Source: Mesodorylaimus sp. YZB2_4 (lineage: Eukaryota; Nematoda; Enoplea; Dorylaimida; Dorylaimidae). Taken from it: a DNA stretch of 64,000 nt. The position numbers were made by a program, and so were the translations under genes. The stretch covers positions 372,001 through 436,000 of the forward strand of contig JASANH010000850.1 in the NCBI GenBank assembly GCA_030248295.1, read 5' to 3'. Shown piece after piece: positions 53,427 through 64,000 of this stretch. The notes below the pieces were generated by a model. The model saw only the letters and a program-made list of their open reading frames with translations, had not been told where the DNA came from and made no database searches. Each line of letters opens with the position of its first letter. The stretch's first letter is position 1.

Positions 53427-56400
53427 TAAAACAGAGGGGAGCATACTTTTGCTCACACCTGAGCCAAAACACCACCTATTCTTTGCCTATACACATACGC
53501 ATTATCCTGTTCTGTCCGAGAGCAGTCTAATCCTGCCTCGAATCACGGTCAGTCCCGTTCACATCAAACCTTTTCTGTTTTTTATACGCGGTGCACTACT
53601 CGTTTTTGCTGCACTCAACTTTCGAATACCATTTTGGTTATTCACACAGTACGATGCCCCTAAATTTTAATGTCGCTCCTCTTTACCCCCGTTCGTGCAC
53701 ATTGGAGGGAGCTACAGGTGACGTCAGTGGCTGCTCATCCACGCATGTCGCATTGAGAAGGTCGCATTTGCTCGTCTGCGTTGCAGTTCCGATTCCACAG
53801 CGTTCACTGACCTTATTTGGGACAGTGAAACAACCATGTCGCGCGTAAAAGTGCATCATTGACTGACAAGACTGGCCGTTTAGAGATGATGAATTATGAA
53901 ATTGTAAAACTTCCCGAGTTTTCCATTACCCGTCATTTAGTTGGCCGAGACCTGCCGGCTTTGAGTGCATTATCAAAATGGGTACGGCGAATGTTGACGA
54001 AATAATAAAAAATCTGTGAGTTTATAGTCCACAAATTAGAGTTTCACGGGTTTTGAAAACGCAGATCCCTACTTTGTTTTTTAACACCCAAGCATTGCTG
54101 TCTGGTCGTGCTGGCCACGTATATCGTTTGCTGTCGCCGAACTGGAGCCACATGAGCGCAGTCTGCGCTGTCCGAGACGGTCGGCGTCTTAGAGATAAAA
54201 GCCGCTTTAGTGCTTCATGAACTAAAGCCATGCTAACGGTTAAAAACAAGCTGACACTAAGCACGCTGATCGTGCACTCTCGTTATTTCGTGCTAATCCG
54301 TCATATGCGACATCGGCTGAGTTACGTGATAGCTCGAGCGTACGCCTATGACCGACATGTCAACAAGGGGCGCTTTCACGACGAAGATCGATGTTGAGTA
54401 TGGTTAGACCAATGGCGACAATGTCTAGTCGAGGTGTAAGAATGTGATGAAATAGTAATTTTCGACGATTCGTAACCTAATATTGAACTTATGTCCGTCT
54501 TTAGCATTCATTCCAGTGACGTTTTGTCATGGCGTATCGCAATTCGATGAATGGAACGTGGTCAGATGACAAATATTTCTTAACGAGACCCTATGCACTG
54601 AGATAACGGCACGAAAAACTCGTGAGCAATCGAGCCACTTCTATCGAACCTACTAACCCAAAAAGGTAGCGGACCGGGTGCACACCATATAACCTCCTAT
54701 TATATCTTGCTACGCTCGTGTAACGCCGACAGATTCCTTCATGCCCAACTGAGGGCATTTGGGCATTTATTTAGGCACACCGACCAAAAATAAGTTTTTT
54801 TTTCAGCCATCTTCTCACCTAGGCATGGCGCGTATGCAACCGATTTATGGCACTATTCATGCCTTAGAACAGAACAAAACGTTTCGGATGTAGGAATTGG
54901 ATTGCGTATTGGATTGGATGGCTGAGCACGTGCGCCATTTTCCCACACGCACTGTACTTGAGCAGGAACATACAATAAGGACCCTTATTTTATGTTCAGC
55001 GTGAATTCTTTTCAAAAAAGAAACGAGTCAGTGAGAAAGACAAAACTAGTCGAAGATGACTGGACAAGGCACGCAAACACTGTCGCGACCATCGACGACA
55101 GTCGATTCAAACACGGGCGCAAACAGTAATCCGGGCGAGAAATATTTGAACTCTACAAAATACTCCAAGGCCTATCACTCATTCCTTGCCTAAAATAAAT
55201 AACCAACCGACGCCACGGCTCAGCCGAATTACTTTCTCAACAATCTAAATGCACTCCCGATCCATCGTGCCTTACAACTGCCTATTTCCACCTTGCATGC
55301 AACAACAAAAAACGTCACGTCGGACCGCTTTTGATTGCGCGCACGATCGATCATACCCGTCAAACTGGTGCAATAACTTGGCGGCAGTGGCACGCACGTT
55401 AACTGGAATTCAAAAGACTTCAATTCGATTATGTAACTAACAATGCACATCCCACAGACCGTCGCCACTTGCAAAAAAGTTCTGCCTAATGACGTAAAAG
55501 CTGTTTTGCATTTTGGATTACAGTTTTCAGTCTCTTTCTACACTTTGGCACACTTTGCAGATGCTTTCCTTCTTTAGCCACTCGGGACGTTTGTCGTTTG
55601 TAAAAACACCTCAGCTTTTTCTAAAGCTTTGTTCATAGTCAGCTATTGCGCGGCTAGAAATACGCCTTTGAGGACTTATTGCCCTAATAAGAAGAAAAAG
55701 CTCTCACGGTGGCGAGGTGAAGCAGTTGTGTCTGTTAGTGCTAGCAACTGTTTCTAAGCAATCACCAGTGGGACTCTTTTCGCCTAGCTTACTTTGTGGC
55801 CAAATCGATTTCTTCGGTCGACTTAGTTTGAACAGTGCCAGCATTAAGTATACATTGCCAGACATCTCAACTTTTTCACTCATGCCCACTCCTTCCTTTT
55901 TTGGCGTAAATGGTAAGGATTCAGCGAAAGTGCTGTCCTATGCTCGGCCCCACATTCACCTTGCAGTGGTAATAATGGACATGGATGTTGTGTTTGCACG
56001 AATAGTCTTTAATTTACGAGCCCCATACTCAAGTACCTTATAATAGATGGGCAAAGTGTAAAGAAGGAAAGTTTTCCTGTATACTCAATGGCTTTTTCCT
56101 TAGGCCGGAATTAGAAGCGAAACGATTGAGGCACGTTTTCGGGGTCTTTTTTCGAACGGCGAGAACAACTTGACGAAGTCAGTGTTGACCTAGATTCAAA
56201 TTCTCAATTGCCCTCACTAGAATTGAAAAGACCGTTTGTAAAGGTCTACATACTGTTGTAATTCTAACACGCGCACTTTATGGAAGGCGTTGAATTTTTT
56301 TGAAATTTCGAGTATGGCCATGCAGGAAATGCGAGGGTGCCGTGTAGATGGCATTCCTGCTAGGCGCCTCCATTGAGCCGAGAATCCTCGGAGACTACAA

Positions 56401-57100
56401 TGGCGTGCAACAAACAGTGGGCCAAAGAGACAGATAAGGACACGACAGGAGACAAGGACGGTGCTCGTGCTATGATTCACCATCTCAGTAATTACCGCCA
56501 ATCGAGCGTGCGAGCATTTTTGTGGAGGCCAAGGATAAACGAAAGCCCATTTTTGGTGGCCGATTTCGTCTCGATTTTTGTCAAAAAGCGAGCCGGTTAT
56601 AGTCTAACGATAAGTATTGGTAGTCTGGTCTTGGTAAGCAGCAAAGAATATTAGTTCGCAAGGCGTTCGAATGGTGTGCTGACAAAGGCGCGTCTCTTTG
56701 AAAATTTTCAAGGCGAAAAGTCGGAAAAATGACCGACCTTCCCTTCTCCGTCGCCACAATATCGGCCGACGATCGTACTGCCGAGATGGTATGGCCTATC
56801 CCGAAGGTTACACCGATCGTCAACAGCCAGACTACGTCAGTCTACATATTTCCCCCACTGAAACTTTCAAAGATTTCGCCTAAAACGCAATCTTTGTCCG
56901 GTCGCGCCCACGTGACGGCCACTAACCTCGTCGGACAGCACATAAATCCGGCAGATAGCTCAACTACCCTCATTTCTCCCGCTATCCTAGTGTACCGTAC
57001 TGCCCAGGTCACTGCTAATGCACTGCCAGCACACAATTCACTAACCAGTTCCGAAGTGCAGACGAACAACCTACAAGCTGATCCATAGGATAGAACTTAC
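53427..57100. other. gene-poor region upstream of the mucin gene
   Basis: The mucin's first exon and promoter should be here but were not recognised. Short open frames (for example near 53591-53848 and 55717-56043) lack start, splice or family support. A plus-strand frame at 56729-57088 and the minus strand beneath it are both unusually open. Confidence 0.4.
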
Positions 57101-57281
57101 CCGATTGCCAAATGCATATGGTTGCCAATATAAGCCACTTGGAAAGTGTCCTCCTGGTCATCTGCCCGCTGCTTCTTCCAAACGCAGAGCGCAATAGTCT
57201 GTCCGAAAGACAGTACCCGATTGAAGTAAGCCACATTCCAAAGCGAATCAGTCTGTGCGAGGTCAGATTTGTAGTAGCGTC
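57101..57281 (-). CDS. possible internal exon, faintly galectin-like
   Basis: On the minus strand a 181-bp frame lies between an acceptor-like CCGAGCTAAG and a strong donor (ATCGG followed by GTAAGT). It reads RYYKSDLAQTDSLWNVAYFN and continues with RVLSFGQTIALCVWKKQRAD. A strand-like DTFQVAYIGNHMHLAIG ends the exon. The G-Q-T-I then F-x-V pattern recalls the start of a galectin carbohydrate-binding domain, but the His-Asn-Arg sugar motif is not in this exon, and I could not find neighbouring exons. It is given as a candidate only. Confidence 0.3.
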
Positions 57282-57289
57282 CTTAGCTC

Positions 57290-60060
57290 GGAAGCAATAT
57301 GGCCGATATGAGAGCCGTCTATCAAAACCAAATGACGGGTGGTCGGACAATGCCAGCTAGTGTGACGTTGGAGCTGACGCAGGGGGGTTCAATAATGAAA
57401 CTGGCCCGGTCGCTAGTTGTCCTTTTTTGGTGTGAATTCAGCTTCCGTCGAGGAGTGGTTGTACGGGCACACATAAAAGGACACGCAAAGAGACGCGTTT
57501 TGCAATAGGGGCTCAAATGGACTAGGCGGGATGGAAGGACAGGTAATACGCGGGTTGTATGGTTAGGTACGAGTAGGTGGCTCTCTCGTCGATGGAGGCT
57601 CTCGCGTGCCTAAGCGAGGTATCCCGTCGAGGACAAGACGTGTATACCTTCCGTTCGTTGCCCGCCGCCTGGCAACTGCGCGATGGACCCTTTCGACGAG
57701 TAAGAGAGCCAACGACAACGAATCGACGTCGATGACGCCCTCGATACCTGAGCAATGAGGACAACGACAAAATGGCTGCCGACAACGAGCGTGGTGGTCG
57801 CCGACACTGGTCGCAGCAGACGGCTGTCGCCTACACATGCATTGCTTGCGTACCTAGACGCACGACCCTTCTCTAACCAAAACCCGTTTCGTCCAGTTCC
57901 CGCCTCGATGAACGAAACGCTCCTGTAATCCACCTACTGCGCCCATGACTCGCCTCGCTCACCTGACGAACCGTAACGCGTGTTCGTGCCACTGATGCCC
58001 GCCGGGCTTGATTGTTGTTTGTCACCCGCTGCCATCGCCGCGCCGAGTGGAAAAAGTTTTCGAACGGAACTACCCAACTCTTAGAACTTTCGCTCAAGAC
58101 AAATTACCTACAAAATATCCACCCTACATGACACGCGGAGGATATCTCCACAACTCCGACTCCGCTGACTCTGATCGTGGATTTGGTAGCGCTCTCGCTC
58201 CAAACGTCGGCCTAATCACCAGTACTAGTTTAAAGGTAGATTTATTGTTCGGTAGTGCACTTATGTTTACAGCAATGTTAGTGTAGGTACAAGGATCCGC
58301 TTGGACTGGTCTGACGTAACTAACGTTATGATAAGAACTTGTTATTCAGGCATTCAGGCGCAATGTGTAATTTTTCATCCAGCATTAGGATATCCGTCAT
58401 CCGCCAATTTTTCGCATTTACCTGGACAGGTGATTGTTTTGCGCAGTTAGGTTACAGAATGCGTAGTGTATTTGTATAAATTTTTATTAGGTCTATCTGC
58501 TCGAAGATCGGAGTCGTTTAGACAGGGAATTAAGAGCTCAATCAAAGGATGCACATGATGCTGATCCACAGGCTTGGACGTGGAAGATACAAATGTATCA
58601 CTGCTGACTAGTTCCAGTGCAGAGCCAAAGTTAACCCAATAATAAGTGGCCAGCGACATGGTAGTCTCGAGACCGACGGCCGCCGCCTATAATCATCAAA
58701 GTTGACTGTGATGCCCACTACGGCGTGTCTTTAGTTCATTTATGCCGCCGAACACAGTTGACAGGGTGACGCCCCACAGAAGCAGCTGATATCGTAAATC
58801 TTTATTTGTGACCTCATTTATAAGAAGTATAAGTCGAGGCTGTCCATGAGATTCTTACGTATTTTCTATGAGTTGTTCTCATTGTCAGGAGATAACGTGT
58901 TCTGTTCCGAGTGACTTCTTCATGCAGGCATATTGGCATGTTAATTGTGATCGCTTCGAGCAACCCTTTCTCAACCAAGAACCCTTTGTATAAGACCCAG
59001 ATCAGCCCCATGCAAGTGGCACTGAGCCAACACACTGCGACACCGTAACGATAAGGTAGGGAAGAACACCTGGTAGTGGCTCTCCGTACCCATAGCACTT
59101 GCCGTTATCTGTCCATTGCTACTTACAAATACGACTTGCATGATTTTCATGAACATAGTTAAGCTGATATGGAGGACAATACTCGCTGGTACATGAAATG
59201 ATTTACACGGCCGAGTCGAACATTGGATGGGCAATACTCGTAAGTATGGAGTTATCGTTAACTTGAAAGGCAGACGTCTGATATATGGACAGGACGGACG
59301 GGCTCGTAATTCACAGTACCCAGACCTGCGACGTACAGTCGTGCCTAGCTGTATAGCTGAGAAGCAATAGCATTCTTTCGCTCAATATTACATTTTATCA
59401 TCGCACTGCTAGATCGCCCCTGGATCTTTAGCATACCATTTGATGCTAGTGACTAACTCGAAACTGTTTGATTAGAGGCAGATCGAGTGAGGTTGAGCTT
59501 CGGCTAAAAACACCTTTCTGCGTCCTACTCAGCCAACGAATGCGGATGGAATATGTTTTCGACACCGATCAGGCCAGAGGTCATAGCAGTCACTTAATAA
59601 AAAACGACGGAGCTGTGCCAAGGATGATCCCAGGGCGCGTGTAATATTACCCTCACGATTCCCGTGCCCGAGTAGGGGACACCCGACACGGAAACATGAC
59701 CAAACGGTACGTTTCATTGATAATTGCAGGCTGCTGTCGCGGGACTATGCGTGATCGAGGACAAGACCAACAAACTATTTTTTCTATGTCATTATTTTCT
59801 CACAAAACCCTTTTTTTTGTAAAAAAGTAATCTCGTCGACGAGTGCCTAACCTTAGCTAAGCCAGAGAGAGAGAGAGATTTAGTGGAAGACTCGTCATGG
59901 TTGTCGAGCGACAAAACAATGGCCACTGATTTTAATCGTCTTGCGCATTCGTAGAAGCGAACTTTGTAGAATGGTTCTATGTATTTGCACTCACGATCTC
60001 ATGTGCTCGAACGCGGCCAGTCCTCGAGGGGGTATATCAGGTGGGTGGAGAGGAGTCAGG
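57290..60060. other. gene-poor region
   Basis: No secure gene was found. A plus-strand frame at about 58030-58244 (KVFERNYPTLRTFAQDKLPT ... then GTAGAT) looks weakly exon-like. A minus-strand SINE-A relic lies at 59120-59245. The segment 57540-58000 is rich in CGA/CGAC words and open in several frames at once, as compositionally biased DNA often is. Confidence 0.35.
59120..59245 (-). repeat. degraded SINE family A relic
   Basis: On the minus strand TTGCCCATCCAATGTTCGAC and the following CTCGGCCGTG, CATTTCATGTACC and CATGAAAATCATGC segments parallel the layout of the copy at 14496-14631. The B box is recognisable as ATGTTCGACTCGG. Confidence 0.5.
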
Positions 60061-60077
60061 ACTGAAAAAGGAGTGAA

Positions 60078-60269
60078 ATTAGCAAAAAATTCATGAAATG
60101 AAACTGGGAAAGGTAGTACATGTGGTTTGATGCGCCTTCGGAGCAGGCCAGTCCAGGCTGACAAAAGGTGATTAAGAAAGATCCTGCCTGGCTCTGGCTG
60201 GTCACATGTACTCGCGGTTTTAGGGTTGACAAGTAGACCATAACAACTAGCCTCATTTATGTCACCAGC
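60078..60269 (-). repeat. 192-bp inverted repeat, left copy (coding-like)
   Basis: Its reverse complement matches 62769-62960 almost base for base, with sharp ends at GCTGGTGACATAAATGAGG and GCTAAT. On the minus strand it is open throughout and encodes GDINEASCYGLLVNPKTAST and a following segment ending PVSFHEFFAN. It is part of a 186-aa minus-strand frame (59991-60551). Confidence 0.85.
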
Positions 60270-60547
60270 CATGCCAGATGCTACTCTGAGCAATGCTGAT
60301 GCACCAAGGTATTGTTCCAGAAGCAGCGGATCTTGCATTTTTCTGCTTGATGCTTTCGTGATCGCGATAAAATCAAGCACGAGGAGCAAGTCCAACACCT
60401 TATTTCGCATTGCCTTTCCATACATCAGGGAATGCGCAATAAATGGTGCAAGTTCAAGTTCAAGTTCAAGCTTTACTGCGACCCAAAGCAGCAAGAGCGC
60501 ACTTACTGGGGCAGACACAAACTGGATAAAAAAAAGAGAAAAGAGAA

Positions 60548-61510
60548 TCATGCGTTAAATGTCATCGAACGAACAGTCGAATTAAAATTACTGAGAGAAG
60601 AAAAAACAACATCCTCAGATAACGAATTCCATAAAGACATAGTCGAATATTCGAAAGATTGCGTAAAAGACACCGTACGATGTTTCTGTAAAACCAAATG
60701 ATGACTGCCAGAAAGACGGGTGCTGCAGCGTTGACCAGTATTTTGCTTGTGAACAAAATTGATGTTTGGGTAGTCGTGGTGGCCATGGTAAAATTTGTAG
60801 AATTGGGAAAGCTCCAAATGTCTCCTCCGATCTGACAGCAGTGGCCATCCGCATTTCGAGGCAACGTCCGATGAACTGAGTTTCCAATCATTGACATATA
60901 TGCGAGCTGCAAATAATTGAGACTTCTCGAGGTCATCGATGTCCTTTTTGAGGATTGGGTCATACGTGCAGGCTCCATAATCCAAAACAGCACGAATACA
61001 AGATTTGTAAACAGTTCCCATAATTTCTCGGTCGACGTGACGGCCTAATTTTCGTTTCAGGGCACATAACATTGAACGCGTTTTTCTCGAAATTTGGCGA
61101 ATATGCTCAGTAAATTTCATGTCGAATGAAAAAGTTACTTGAAGATACTTGATGTTGTCAGAAAAGATAATTCTTTGACCGTTGAGAAATAAAATGGGCA
61201 GCTGCTCAGTTCGTTTGTAGTTGTATCGGAAATGAATAGCACTAGTCTTTGACGCGCTCAATTCCAAACCAATAGTTTGAAGCCATTCGTTGACGAAATC
61301 AAGCATCGACTGACAGATCTGCGAGGCGTTTCCAGCAAGCTTGGTCGGAATAAGAATAACTAAATCGTCAGCATACGCAAATAACTTGGCAAGAATGGGG
61401 ACTGAGACGTCATTTCCCATTCGTATCAAATATATTCTGGTCGAATGTCCACTTGCTATCTCTGAATGCCAAGGATATGCGAATCTTGCAATACAGCGTT
61501 TGGCTCCAGG
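60548..61510 (-). mobile_element. decayed non-LTR retrotransposon: C-terminal part of a reverse transcriptase
   Basis: About 293 codons on the minus strand encode the palm and thumb of a Jockey/CR1-type RT. They hold the catalytic FAYADDLVI, the downstream LELSASKTSAIHF and LNGQRIIFSDNIKYLQVTF, and a C-terminal region (IMGTVYKSCIRAVLDYGACT, then CSTRLSGS). Just upstream (61440-61510), a different frame reads LKGSTPWSQTLYCK, resembling the QGSxLSPxLF motif, so the frame is broken there. No endonuclease or gag ORF is seen. It is a 5'-truncated, inactive copy. Confidence 0.85.
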
Positions 61511-62768
61511 GTGTTGATCCCTTCAGCTATTGGCAATAGACCCCAAAAGGTGCACAGTCGTTTAACTCTACAAAAATGTCAGGGCCTCAAGAATGGGTAG
61601 CTACTGTAGATCTAGCTTAGTGGCTTCTGCTGACCAGACGTATAAATCTCGCAGGTAGGTACTCAAGTAAAACTTTCCTGCAAAGCTTAATGGCTTAGGG
61701 ACTTTAGAGGAAGCTTGTTTCACGACTTCCAAATGCTTTATTATGGCCCCGATTACAAGTTCATGAAATTACAGCGTTTAGCTTGGAGCCCCAGAGTTCA
61801 CTGGGCGCTGCACCTAACAAGTACCGTATACAATAATGAAAAACTGGGTTATCCACTGCAAAAGGTAATATAGATCAGGAAAAGAAGATTATCCTGTCCT
61901 ATCGACTCCCCGACACGAGGCAACAGAAAGACAACGCGCTTGCGATCCAAAAGCAGTGTCAGCAAAGGCTGGCGTGGACAAATCGACAGATCCACGCGTA
62001 TACACGCAAGAAATAAATCATTTCCTTATGTATAAATCAAAAGATGGAGCCAAATCTCATGAGCAGTCATAATAAAAGAATTTACTCGGCTTCAAATAGT
62101 TGTTATTACAATTTTCCTGCCTGAAGTTGCATATCCCAGTTCTCAGGCAATCTGGCAGACGACAGAACTCATGACTTAACGTTACTGACTCACGACAACG
62201 AGCTAAAACTCTGAACACTGTTTTTAGAATATGCCCCAACAGGGACTGAACGAGAGAAAAAAGTTTTCCTGCATGTAAACTGAAATATTATCTGCCACTA
62301 TACACTTGTGTGTTCAACATTCCGTGCGCGTGTTACCTAGGCTCCTTGCCCTATCCTGCTTCGGCTAACTGCTGGATAATCTGGGGATATGTGGAGAACA
62401 TCTGCAGCAGGAGAACACCAGTGCTCACCGAATTTCTCTGCAGACCCAAATTCCATCCTTTGGATGAGTCACCATATTTATCTTCACTTTAAAATAATAT
62501 TTATAAGCACATATAAATTCCATGCATTGGGTCAAAAGCGTCAGGCACGCAAAACATCCCAGTGTCTGAATTTCGTTGCCCCCCATTGCTGATAGAATGT
62601 CTTACGAAGCTGCACATCCATCAAAATCCCAGCCTGAGTAGGAGATTGCGCAATTGAAAGAGAGACCTGTGCTGCAAGTATAATTACATTTTTCACAACA
62701 CAGTCCCTGAAATATCCACTATACAAGTGCTGCAGATGTGAGCATTTTCTAGCAGCCACCTTCCCCAA
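61511..62768. other. region between the RT fragment and the right inverted repeat
   Basis: No gene or repeat family was recognised. AT content rises toward 62500. Confidence 0.4.
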
Positions 62769-62960
62769 GCTGGTGACATAAATGAGGCTAGTTGTTATGG
62801 TCTACTTGTCAACCCTAAAACCGCGAGTACATGTGACCAGCCAGAGCCAGGCAGGATCTTTCTTAATCACCTTTTGTCAGCCTGGACTGGCCTGCTCCGA
62901 AGGCGCATAAAACCACATGTACTACCTTCCCCAGTTTCATTTCATGATTTTTTTGCTAAT
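62769..62960 (+). repeat. 192-bp inverted repeat, right copy (coding-like)
   Basis: This is the plus-strand counterpart of 60078-60269. It is open from GDINEASCYG to a TAA directly after the shared segment. The few differences from the left copy are mostly single substitutions, two of which change residues (F to S, E to D). Confidence 0.85.
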
Positions 62961-64000
62961 TAATGTATAGCTTATACAGTACTGTCACAAACACCCGACG
63001 AACTTGACTATGACTTTCCCGCGAAAGTGATCAGTGAAAAGGGCGCGGAAAAGTTGATGCAGTGGAGCATATAGCCGAGTTAAGTGTGGTACATCAGTTT
63101 TAACTTGGACCCCGCACTGAAATGCATTTTACATACCCGTCCTGAGAAGGACGCGGGTGCCCCTTGCTCATTTTCAGTACTCGTCAGTTATTTACAGTTC
63201 GTATTAGACGCTCGCGCCTTTGCTGCTGTCATCAAGATGCGGGTATGCCTGGTGCCCGTCACGATAAGTAATCAGCGTCCTTAAAATAGATAGTTGTTTG
63301 CGCCTTCCAGATTCTTCCAGTTTCATATGACCATAGCGGACTGGTGAACCGTTTATTAAAATTTCATGTAATAGCTTTGCAATGTTCAACACAAGTCTCG
63401 ATCTTGGTTCTCCGCAGCATCAGGTACTTTCCAGAACTTTGTGAGTGGGTGGAGTGAGGTAAGGTACCATAGCTAGATGAGGTATCGCACGAGCTGCTGA
63501 CGTCATATAGACGCTCTTCTTGTAAGGGACGAAGACAATAATTAGGCGTCATGTACCCACTTGGAGGACCTGTTTATGGCATGTGTCTTCCGGTAAGCCT
63601 AACGAGAAAGGGCGAACTTACGAGGATGGACTCTTTTCAGTAAGGGTGGTAATTACTTAGATATTCTAGCACGGCGAGCCACCAGTAACCGTTCGCATCG
63701 TCTTCTTTGCTGATGAGACTTACATTGATTTCTTCTTCCTCGTCATAAAATTTGGATCTTCATAAAGAGATCGTGCTTTAGCAACCCGTACGTTTGTTGG
63801 TTAGGATCGCAGCTTTCTGTTCGTTGCATCGTTTGTCATAAATTCCTCGCTCCAAGTTGGAGGGAGCCCAGGGGGATTTTCGAAGTCAGACGGTCATTTC
63901 ACCTTTGCGTGACCTTAGCTGGGTGCCAGAGAGTCGCCAACTAAGGCTATCGAAACTAGCTAGCTAATTTTCTTCGTTGCTCCGTTTTGTAACCCTCACG
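62961..64000. other. right end of window, no gene recognised
   Basis: Only short unsupported frames were found. There are no splice-linked coding exons or repeats that I can name. Confidence 0.4.

Noticed and set aside
55717-56043. 109-codon plus-strand frame
   Set aside because: It starts at GTG, has no splice or family support, and its composition is not clearly coding.

Overview
This is nuclear DNA from an invertebrate animal. Genes are split by GT-AG introns, many only about 40-60 bp long, and tRNA-derived SINEs sit in introns and between genes. The protein families are animal ones: PIWI, TDRKH-like, HLTF, a PLEKHG4-like RhoGEF, Ly6/uPAR and a SEA-domain mucin. A chemoreceptor-like GPCR, a compact divergent PP1-like phosphatase and a small PTP fit a compact-genome ecdysozoan such as a nematode or tardigrade. 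I cannot name the species.

Layout, left to right. 1-2071 has no clear gene. 2072-13387 (+) is a large RhoGEF with Sec14-like, spectrin-like, DH and PH regions. 14916-15872 (-) is an intronless GPCR. 17894-19140 (-) is a protein tyrosine phosphatase. 20327-21316 (+) is a small BAR-like protein. 22878-26527 (+) is a full-length PIWI Argonaute of about 20 exons. Near 27.4 kb there may be a small secreted protein interrupted at a poly-C tract. 28438-30832 (+) is a single-LIM protein, 31320-32486 (+) a Ly6/three-finger protein with a probable GPI anchor, and 32812-33192 (-) a small unknown protein. 34046-40457 (-) is HLTF, one of whose short introns holds a 1.5 kb inverted-repeat element. 41137-41832 (+) is a four-TM protein, 43476-44624 (+) a PP1-like phosphatase, 45588-46903 (-) a TDRKH-like protein without a Tudor domain, and 48427-53426 (-) a membrane mucin with an SEA domain. 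From 53.4 kb to the end the DNA is gene-poor: weak exon candidates, SINE relics, a decayed non-LTR retrotransposon and a striking inverted repeat pair.

The most notable biology concerns the piRNA pathway. A PIWI protein and a mitochondrial-type TDRKH/PAPI-like KH protein lie about 19 kb apart, and both are atypical. The PIWI has Ser where the last slicer residue (His) is expected. The TDRKH-like protein keeps its N-terminal membrane anchor and two KH domains but ends without a Tudor domain. The PTP nearby has Asn for His in its catalytic signature. Exon boundaries were read by eye from splice consensus, frame continuity and family similarity; no alignment or transcript evidence was available.
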